Shown here piece by piece: positions 20,940 through 26,902 of a stretch of 26,902 bases of DNA. A program made the position numbers and the translations under genes. Under the pieces are notes generated by a model that saw nothing but the letters and a program-made list of their open reading frames with translations, searched no databases and was not told where the DNA came from. This stretch comes from a virus: IMG/VR virus record IMGVR_UViG_3300022744_000088, positions 1 through 26,902 of that record. The stretch is one strand, 5' to 3'. Positions within the stretch are counted from its first letter, which is position 1. Each line of letters starts with the position of its first letter.

Positions 20940-22244
20940 TCAGCGAGCGCCGAGAGCCACGAAGTGGCTCAGCGTGTTGCTGCCATTGCGACGCGCCATC
21001 GCGGCCGACAGCCACGGCTGCCCCCCCAGACGGAACACGAAGCGGAAGGCGCGCATGTTCTGATCGAAGTAGAAGTGCATCGACTGGTCGGCCTTGACGC
21101 CGCCCTTGGTGATGCAGATGTACTGGTTCAGATCGGCAAGGATGATGTCGCCGGCGCTCGACAACGCAGGGGATGCCTCGGTCATCACGATGGGGCGTCC
21201 CAGCAGGGTGCCGTATTGCGCACCCGACAGACCGCCTGGCGGGATGAAGATCGGCCCGCCGCCGACGTTCTCGGTGCCTGCCACGTTCTTCACGTTTACC
21301 GTGACTTGAGGCAGCAGCGGCTCCACGTCCTGATTGATGATCCAGACCGCATTGGCGCGATTGCTCGCTGGCATGCGGCTGTACATCTTCAGCACGTTGG
21401 CCGCCAGCACGGTCGAGGCAGCCTGCGAGGTCTCCTTGGCCACCGTGACCAGGCACGGCGCGGAAAGGATGCCCAGCGGCTGACCATCGCCCAGGCCGTT
21501 GACGATGGCGTCGGTGACCTTGTAGCTCATCTTCTCGCCGGCCAAGGCGTTGACCCACACGCCCAGCGCTGGCGCATCCTCAAGGGATTCTTCCGTCACA
21601 GGCACAAGCGCGGTGAGGCGATTGAGCTTGATGGAGACGTTCTTGAAGATCGGCTTGGTCTGCGTCAGCGTTGCCGCTTCCGAATCCCAGTAAGCCTGCA
21701 CGCCGGTCGTGCCGTGCGCGGTTTCCTCGTTGATGGGCATGACGAACTGGTTACCAGCCACCGGCACCTGGCGCGTGCGGCTCAGCAGCGATTCGCCAGC
21801 GTTGATCACGGACATGATCTCGCTCGCGTACTGCGGAGGCACGAGGAAACCACCGTCTGCACCGACCGACTCGTTGCCGTAGGTCGTCGCCGCGGCTCCC
21901 ATCGTCAGGCGCTGGTCAACCGATTGCGGGCGCAGCGTTGCACCGCGGACAGCCCCGAGGAACTGGCCGAAGTGTGCGAAACCGTGCGACGGGTCGTCGG
22001 CGCGGTTGTCCGTGACGCCGATGACGTTGGCGCCCTCGGGCAGCACGATCGCACGCTCGGCCTCGATGACCTCTTGCATCTGCTCGATGCTGGCTTGCGC
22101 CGACGTGGCGTCGGCCTTCGCGGCGTTGAAGGCCGCAGTCTGTTCGGCGGTGAAGTCGGCATCGCCAGCCGCCGCGGTGATCGTCTTCATGGTCTCGACG
22201 GCCGCGGACTTGCGCTGCAACAGCGCAGAGAGTCGCTTGTTCAT
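20940..22244 (-). CDS. Major capsid protein, HK97 fold
   Basis: 434 aa. Residues 1-70 are a charged helical delta domain (A-A-V-E-T-M-K-T-I-T-A, then Q-A-S-I-E-Q-M-Q-E-V-I-E) usually removed by the prohead protease. The HK97 core begins around 110 with G-A-D-G-G-F-L-V-P-P-Q-Y-A-S-E-I-M. Later come P-V-T-E-E-S-L-E-D-A, G-D-G-Q-P-L-G-I-L and a C-terminal V-F-R-L-G-G-Q-P-W. The ATG is preceded by GAAAGG. Gene order after protease and portal is standard. A terminator just upstream separates it from the protease, which may allow independent high expression. Confidence 0.95.
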   Translation of the reverse strand: MNKRLSALLQRKSAAVETMKTITAAAGDADFTAEQTAAFNAAKADATSAQASIEQMQEVIEAERAIVLPEGANVIGVTDNRADDPSHGFAHFGQFLGAVRGATLRPQSVDQRLTMGAAATTYGNESVGADGGFLVPPQYASEIMSVINAGESLLSRTRQVPVAGNQFVMPINEETAHGTTGVQAYWDSEAATLTQTKPIFKNVSIKLNRLTALVPVTEESLEDAPALGVWVNALAGEKMSYKVTDAIVNGLGDGQPLGILSAPCLVTVAKETSQAASTVLAANVLKMYSRMPASNRANAVWIINQDVEPLLPQVTVNVKNVAGTENVGGGPIFIPPGGLSGAQYGTLLGRPIVMTEASPALSSAGDIILADLNQYICITKGGVKADQSMHFYFDQNMRAFRFVFRLGGQPWLSAAMARRNGSNTLSHFVALGAR

Positions 22245-22262
22245 GGTGAACCTTTCAGAAAT

Positions 22263-22286
22263 GAAAAAGCCCGCTCAAGGCGGGCT
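22263..22286 (-). terminator. Intrinsic terminator between protease and capsid genes
   Basis: On the minus strand AGCCCGC-CTTGA-GCGGGCT is followed by TTTTC. It ends about 20 nt before the capsid start. Confidence 0.83.
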
Positions 22287-22356
22287 GGATGGGCTTCGAC
22301 CGGTGCGGCCGTCGGGCCGCTGCCACGTCGTCGGACGCGGCAGGAACTGGAGCCGG

Positions 22357-23283
22357 TCAGGTCTCCAGAATCTGGATGTCTCGCAGCGCTGCTGCGGTCT
22401 TCATGCCGCGCGCCGGCTTGCGGTACTGCGCGATCACGTTGTCGAGGGTGTCCACCGCGTCAGCCATGCCGGAGGCAATGGCGTCTGCGGCGAGCTTCAT
22501 GCGGCCCTGGCCAAACGCGGGGCCGCGCACGTCTTCCACCGACACACTGACGCCTGCCGCACGGCGGCCCTTGGCCACGGCCGAGGTGAACTCGGCGCCG
22601 TAGGCGTCGACCATGGCCTGCAGGTTGGCGCGTGTCTCGGGTGACAGCGGACCGGTGTCGTTGCCCTCGGCCTTGTGCTGGCCGTAGGTGATGAACTCGC
22701 GTTTGATGCCAGCCTGCTCATAGGCGGCCGACAGGTCGTCGTGCGGCAGCACCACGCCGATGCTGCCAACCATGCCGCCAGGCGCGACGACGATGCGGCT
22801 GGCCTGGCTGGCGATCCAGTAGGCGCCGCTGGCGGCCGTGCTGTTGGCTACGGCGACCACAGGCTTGACCTTGGCCGCGGCGGCGATGGTCTGGCCCAGT
22901 TCTTCGACGCCAAACACCGAGCCTCCAGGGCTGTCGATGTCCAGCACGATGGCGCCGACGTTGGGATCCGCCGCGGCAGCCTTGACAGCGACCGACAGCG
23001 CCTCGGTGCTGGTGAGCGGCTGCGAGGTGTTGCCGGCGGCGTGGGCGCGGTGCGTGAGCACGCCGTAGACCGGCACGACGTAGACGCCGCCGCCGCTGGA
23101 CTGTTGCGCAGCCAGGCGCCGCTGCGCAGCGGCCTCGGGCGCGTCGCCCACGGCAGCGCGGATCTCGGCGGCGCTGAGTTTGACGCCAGCTGCCCAGCGG
23201 TGCAGCACGGCGGTCATGGAGCGCAGCACGGCCTCGTCGAGCGCCCAAGGCGTGCTGTGGAAGGCGGCGAGCAGGTGCAGCAT
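22357..23283 (-). CDS. Prohead protease, S49 (SppA-like) family
   Basis: 308 aa from the ATG at 23283. Contains V-Y-G-V-L-T-H, D-I-D-S-P-G-G-S-V (residues 115-123), then A-A-S-G-A-Y-W with nucleophile Ser152, and G-S-I-G-V-V. Lys204 in Y-G-Q-H-K is in the position of the Lys base of SppA; its 52-residue distance from Ser152 matches bacillar SppA (Ser147, Lys199). Phage S49 proteases cut scaffold or capsid delta domains during prohead maturation. The N-terminal extension of 60 residues is common in phage members. It starts 5 nt after the portal stop. Confidence 0.93.
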   Translation of the reverse strand: MLHLLAAFHSTPWALDEAVLRSMTAVLHRWAAGVKLSAAEIRAAVGDAPEAAAQRRLAAQQSSGGGVYVVPVYGVLTHRAHAAGNTSQPLTSTEALSVAVKAAAADPNVGAIVLDIDSPGGSVFGVEELGQTIAAAAKVKPVVAVANSTAASGAYWIASQASRIVVAPGGMVGSIGVVLPHDDLSAAYEQAGIKREFITYGQHKAEGNDTGPLSPETRANLQAMVDAYGAEFTSAVAKGRRAAGVSVSVEDVRGPAFGQGRMKLAADAIASGMADAVDTLDNVIAQYRKPARGMKTAAALRDIQILET

Positions 23284-23288
23284 GGTGG

Positions 23289-24731
23289 TCACTCCAGGCG
23301 CAGCAACTCGGCCACGCGGTCGGCGAGAAAGTCGCCGTCGGTTGTCTTGGTGTCGGCGTCCGCAAAGATGCCCGGCAGTGCTGCTGCGCGGGCCATGGCG
23401 GTGCTTTCGGACACAGCCAGCACCTCGGATACCCAGCGGGCATGCTCTGCCCCCACTTCGGCGCCCTTGCGCCACATGGCGCACTCCTTGCGCGCCACGC
23501 GCTCGGCCGCCGCGGTGAGCAGCAGTGCGCGGCGTTCGCCGCTTGGGCCGGCTTGCGTCGGCGCCGCGCTGGCGGTGGTCATGTTCAACGGCTGCAGCGG
23601 CTCGTCCAGGCCGTCCAGCGGGTTGAGGTTCTCGCTGGCGCGGGCTTCGTTGCGCGTCAGCCAGCCGTCGTTGATGCCGCGGCTGTAGGCCGAGTAGCGC
23701 GACGTGGTGTCGCCACGCAGCAGGCCCGACAGCTTGAACTCGGCAAAATAGCCGTCGCCGAAGTCGAGGTCTCGCAGCAGCGCCTGCTCCCATGCCACGC
23801 AGGGCGGCATGATGGTGTCGGTCACGAAGTCGAGCTGCTGGTGTTCGATGTTGCCCCAGGTGGCACGGTCCAGGATGCCGACCTTGTGCGGCGGCATGCG
23901 GAACAAGCCGCAGATGTCCACGTCGGCGTACTTGCGGTTTTCGATGAACTGCGCGTCGGCGTTGTTCAGCGCCGGGATGGACTGAATTTCTTTGCCGTCC
24001 TCCATGACCGGCACCTTGCCGCTGTTCATGCCGCCGTAGCCGTCGGCGAAGTCTTTGGCGTAGCGGCGGCGGTCGTCTGGCGTGGCGAACTTGCCGGCCA
24101 TCTTGATCCACAGCGACGTGCGCGGCGCCTGCGAGAAGTACCTCGAGCCGTAGTCGCGCGCGGCGATGGCGGCACCGAGCGCCTCACGTTGGGCTTCGAT
24201 GGGGTTCAGGCCGCAGTAGCCGTCCATCGTGAGGCCGGTGATGTGCAACACCTCGCCGCGCACGAAGGTTCGCTGCTCGCCACCGTTGCCGCTGTAGATG
24301 TAGCGCGGCTCGCCGTTGGGCAGCACCTCGATGCGCACGCGGTCGGCCGGCATGGGCACGAGCATGTCGGCCCGGCCGCTGCCGGCGTACACGACCTGGC
24401 TGTACGCATTGCCGCGCAGATCGACCCAAGCCTGCATGGCCTGGCGCCACTGGCTGCTGGTCATCCACGGGTTCGGCGCGTCGTGCAACAGCGGGTACAG
24501 CGGGTGATCGGTGGCCGCCCGCTTGCCGCCGCCGGCCAGGCGCTCGTACACCATGAGCGGCAGCATGCCGATGGTTTCGGCACGCACCCTCACGCACTTG
24601 TAGACGGTGGAGAGCCGCGCCGCGGACTCCACCGACACGGTGACGCCCGACGACGTGACGCCGCCCACCGGGCCATACCAGAAGTCGTCGTCGAAGCCGC
24701 GCGTGGCGCCGATGTTGCCGGTGACGAACAT
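23289..24731 (-). CDS. Portal protein, HK97 family
   Basis: 480 aa, forms the ring through which DNA enters the capsid. Family features: R-L-S-T-V-Y-K-C-V-R-V-R-A-E-T-I-G-M-L-P-L-M-V-Y near residue 40-62, then H-P-L-Y-P-L-L-H-D-A-P-N-P-W-M-T, then G-N-A-Y-S, and V-L-H-I-T-G-L-T-M-D-G-Y-C-G-L-N-P. The last portion has the usual S-A-Y-S-R-G-I-N-D-G-W-L-T-R-N-E-A-R stem helix. Start overlaps the preceding small gene (TGATG). Confidence 0.95.
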   Translation of the reverse strand: MFVTGNIGATRGFDDDFWYGPVGGVTSSGVTVSVESAARLSTVYKCVRVRAETIGMLPLMVYERLAGGGKRAATDHPLYPLLHDAPNPWMTSSQWRQAMQAWVDLRGNAYSQVVYAGSGRADMLVPMPADRVRIEVLPNGEPRYIYSGNGGEQRTFVRGEVLHITGLTMDGYCGLNPIEAQREALGAAIAARDYGSRYFSQAPRTSLWIKMAGKFATPDDRRRYAKDFADGYGGMNSGKVPVMEDGKEIQSIPALNNADAQFIENRKYADVDICGLFRMPPHKVGILDRATWGNIEHQQLDFVTDTIMPPCVAWEQALLRDLDFGDGYFAEFKLSGLLRGDTTSRYSAYSRGINDGWLTRNEARASENLNPLDGLDEPLQPLNMTTASAAPTQAGPSGERRALLLTAAAERVARKECAMWRKGAEVGAEHARWVSEVLAVSESTAMARAAALPGIFADADTKTTDGDFLADRVAELLRLE

Positions 24732-24880
24732 CAGCGCACGAGCCTCGCGGTGTTGATGGTCATCGCCAGCACGAGCACGCCCGCGGTGATGACGCCGGCC
24801 GGCACGTAGATCATTCCCGCGCCGATGCTGACCAGCGTGACGCCGGTGAGGATCGATGCGTTGTAAACGTGTCGGTTCAT
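24731..24880 (-). CDS. 49-aa membrane protein between terminase and portal
   Basis: ATG start 8 bp after the large terminase stop; its own stop overlaps the portal start (TGATG). Two hydrophobic segments (residues 8-24, S-I-L-T-G-V-T-L-V-S-I-G-A-G-M-I-Y, and 27-42, P-A-G-V-I-T-A-G-V-L-V-L-A-M) are joined by a short turn, giving a hairpin topology. No family is recognised. The place in the packaging module is unusual for a membrane protein, and the coupled overlaps on both sides argue that it is really translated. Confidence 0.72.
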   Translation of the reverse strand: MNRHVYNASILTGVTLVSIGAGMIYVPAGVITAGVLVLAMTINTARLVR

Positions 24881-24887
24881 GAGGTGG

Positions 24888-26576
24888 TCACACCCAGGCG
24901 ATGCTGTCTTCTTCGGAGTAGCGCGACACCGCGGCGGCAGGCGCCCGGCTGAGCAGCTCCACCGCGTTGAACATGGCCATCACCGGGTCGATCTTGGCAA
25001 CGCCGCTGGCTTGCTTGGTGATCAGCATGGCGTTGCCTTTTGGTTCGATCTTGCAGTTGCCCACGCACCAGGCCATGAGCTCCATGGCGCCATGGTGCAG
25101 CGCGCCCTCGGCCAGCTTGCGCTCGCACGTCTTGATGGCGCCGGCCAGGCGCCAGCCTTGCGACACGGCCACGATGCGCTCAATGTCAATGCCGGTGTCG
25201 GTGATGGCGTCGACGATGGCGCCAATGCCCACAGGGTCGACGCCGATCTTGTCAAGCTTGCCCGACGCATCCATCCGCGCAGCGATGTCGGCCACCTCGG
25301 CCACGTCGTCGCCGATCTTTTCCACCAGCGTCATCTGCCCGGTTTCGGCGAATCCACTGAACCGGGCCGCCTCGCTTTTGCGGCGCTCCAGCACGCTGGG
25401 GTGCGCCCAGGCGTGATGCCACGTCAACCAGGCGCCGGTGGCCGCCTCGCGGCCCGCAACGCACACGCCCAGCAAGTCGTCCAGACCGCCGCCGTCGATG
25501 CCCAGCTCCAGCACTTCGCAGCGCTCGATGACCTGCTCGAGCGTCAGCTCGGGCCGGCCGGCGGCAATCCACCAGTCGGCGCCCACCCAGCGGTCGCTGC
25601 GCAGGTTCAGACCGATCTCGACGTTGAGGTGCTTGGCGAGGAAGATGCGCATCTTCGCTTCGCCGCCGGCCTCGGCTTTGCCCAGTTCACGCGCAAGGTA
25701 TTCCTCGTCGACGCTGGCCCCGAGGTTGGGGTTGGTGACGTAGAAGTACCGAGGATCGCGCTCGAGCCGCCGCTCCAGCACCCACTTCGGGTGCTCGTAG
25801 ATCACGGGCAGGAACTGCGGATCGACGATGCGGCCGTCGCGCACGGCACGCGCGTAGTCGAGCTTTTCCTTGAACACCCCGGCCGGAGGTTCGTCGGACT
25901 GCGTGCTGGAGTACAGCACAAAGCCCTCGGGCCGGCTGGCCAGGCCGCCGGTGGCCTCGAGCAGCATGCGATCGGCGCCCGGTTTCTTGCCAAAGAGCCA
26001 CAGCTCGTCGACCAGCGTGACGATCCACTTCTTGCCGGCGACGGTTTCGCTTTCCGCCGCCACCACCTGCAGCGTCGCCCCGGTCGTGCGATGCGTGATG
26101 GTGCGGATGTGCTCTTGCACATGCAGAAGTTTCGACAACTCCTCGCTGGCGAAGATCGCGTCGCGCGCCGGCCGCCAGGCGCCGTTGGCCACCTCCACGG
26201 TCGGCGCCAGGATACCCATTTCGCCAGAATTGCGCTGGTTGACCAGTAGCGCCGTCAGCATGATGCCGGCGGCGTTGGTGCTTTTTCCGTTCTTCTTGCT
26301 GATGAGCAGGAAGAACTCGCGGATCAGGCTCCGGCCGGTGTCGCGGTCGTACGCGCCAAAGATGGCGCCCACCAGGTCGAGCATCCACTTGCGGCTGATC
26401 TCGCCCAGCGTCGGCGTCGGGCTGCCAATCACGTCAACCGCCGGCAGAGACCTGAAGTAGTCCAGGCCCATCGTGGCATCCTGCTGGAACAACGGCCCGC
26501 AAGGTACCAGCGACTCGCCGGCCATCACGCGCCGCTCCCAGTCGGGGCAGGCGGTGGTCCAGCTGGGCACCGTCAT
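24888..26576 (-). CDS. Terminase large subunit, HK97-type
   Basis: 562 aa. ATPase domain: Walker A-type S-K-K-N-G-K-S-T (residues 93-100), Walker B I-V-T-L-V-D-E (185-191), coupling motif S-S-T-Q-S (about 223-227). The nuclease domain begins near residue 350, with E-L-G-I-D-G-G-G-L-D-D giving the first catalytic Asp, and K-I-G-V-D-P-V-G-I later. The protein drives DNA into the prohead and makes the end cut. The Walker A has two Lys before the Gly-Lys-Ser/Thr, as is usual in this group. ATG overlaps the small subunit stop (ATGA). Confidence 0.96.
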   Translation of the reverse strand: MTVPSWTTACPDWERRVMAGESLVPCGPLFQQDATMGLDYFRSLPAVDVIGSPTPTLGEISRKWMLDLVGAIFGAYDRDTGRSLIREFFLLISKKNGKSTNAAGIMLTALLVNQRNSGEMGILAPTVEVANGAWRPARDAIFASEELSKLLHVQEHIRTITHRTTGATLQVVAAESETVAGKKWIVTLVDELWLFGKKPGADRMLLEATGGLASRPEGFVLYSSTQSDEPPAGVFKEKLDYARAVRDGRIVDPQFLPVIYEHPKWVLERRLERDPRYFYVTNPNLGASVDEEYLARELGKAEAGGEAKMRIFLAKHLNVEIGLNLRSDRWVGADWWIAAGRPELTLEQVIERCEVLELGIDGGGLDDLLGVCVAGREAATGAWLTWHHAWAHPSVLERRKSEAARFSGFAETGQMTLVEKIGDDVAEVADIAARMDASGKLDKIGVDPVGIGAIVDAITDTGIDIERIVAVSQGWRLAGAIKTCERKLAEGALHHGAMELMAWCVGNCKIEPKGNAMLITKQASGVAKIDPVMAMFNAVELLSRAPAAAVSRYSEEDSIAWV

Positions 26577-26860
26577 GAAGACACAACCTTCAACGACGGC
26601 GGCGGCCTGGGTCTGTACCGGCCCTCGCTGGCGGCCTCAGCAAGCCGCGCCGCTTGTTCCTTCTTGCCGACAACCCCTCCCCCCGCGGGTTGCGCGTACC
26701 GCGCCGCCGCAATGGCAGCCTTGAGCTGCGCAGGCGTTGGGTTGATGAACCCCTGCATCACGCGGCGCAGGAAATCCACCGGATCTTCGATTTTCGATGC
26801 GTCGGGTGGCTTTCGTGGACGCCCCGCACCAGGCCGACGACCACCATGACCGTTGGCCAT
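26573..26860 (-). CDS. Terminase small subunit
   Basis: 95 aa, starts near the right edge. The opening H-G-G-R-R-P-G-A-G-R-P-R-K-P-P resembles the AT-hook-like basic N-terminus common in small terminases. Then D-F-L-R-R-V-M-Q-G-F and P-T-P-A-Q-L-K-A-A-I-A-A-A-R-Y-A, a helical DNA-binding region. It would recognise the packaging site on DNA, which often lies next to or inside this gene, but no cos or pac site can be identified here. The small size and the A-A-R-Y-A-Q-P motif fit the family. Confidence 0.85.
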   Translation of the reverse strand: MANGHGGRRPGAGRPRKPPDASKIEDPVDFLRRVMQGFINPTPAQLKAAIAAARYAQPAGGGVVGKKEQAARLAEAASEGRYRPRPPPSLKVVSS

Positions 26861-26902
26861 CTTGATTCAGGCTTGATACAGCCTAGATTTTGTCCGCGTG
26901 GT

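Noticed and set aside
22357-24111. A 584-codon minus frame covering protease and part of the portal
   Set aside because: The upstream 276 codons are Arg/His-rich shadow of the portal gene. The protease begins at 23283, right after the portal stop.
26861-26902. cos or pac site next to the small terminase
   Set aside because: Only a short ATCAAG direct repeat is visible, and too little sequence is available to support a packaging site.

Overview
The window holds the virion-assembly and lysis block of a tailed double-stranded DNA phage or prophage, with a short accessory region at its left edge. GC content is high throughout. The protein set is a HK97-type terminase, portal, S49 protease and capsid, a GTA-like tail tip and a Gram-negative spanin pair. 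This points to a siphophage of a Gram-negative host. The codon and protein style suggests a betaproteobacterium such as a Burkholderiales member, but that is inference and no host gene is visible.

Right to left on the minus strand (26860 to 3264) is one nearly continuous late-gene train. The order is small and large terminase, a tiny membrane protein, portal, S49 prohead protease, major capsid protein, several small virion-type proteins, and a LamG-plus-repeat fibre-like protein. Then come connector, head closure, gp10-like and tail-terminator proteins, tail tube, G and G-T chaperones made by a -1 frameshift, tape measure, DUF2460, DUF2163, NlpC/P60, a tail-tip protein in two pieces, and a LamG tail protein. 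The lysis genes finish the train: a coiled-coil membrane protein, a SAR-type lysozyme, two small membrane proteins and nested Rz/Rz1. Most junctions are ATGA, GTGA or TGATG overlaps, so translational coupling is likely. Four intrinsic terminators divide the train after the protease, after a putative decoration protein, after the fibre-like protein and before the tail tube.

Left of about 3271 the coding strand switches to plus and the character changes. Small unrecognised ORFs, several Cys-rich, are separated by elements with the architecture of integron attC sites. Each has an R''-spacer-L''...L'-spacer-R' layout ending in GTTAGGC or a close variant, an L'/L'' pair with an unpaired extra G on the L' side, and a variable hairpin centre. 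Four sites (A-D) and one half or degenerate site (E) all lie in the same orientation. Stop codons of three ORFs (TAA) fall inside the R'' box, as is usual for integron gene cassettes. I read this as a gene-cassette array, without an integrase in this window, next to or inside a phage genome. Two ORFs run through an attC-like site, suggesting cassette fusions. An HNH endonuclease gene with a C-terminal AP2-like region sits between the array and the lysis genes and converges on Rz.

No tRNA, rRNA, CRISPR array, transposase or integrase was found. No gap longer than about 100 bases lacks a gene, attC-like element or terminator. Promoters for the late train are not evident and presumably lie outside the window or need non-canonical recognition.
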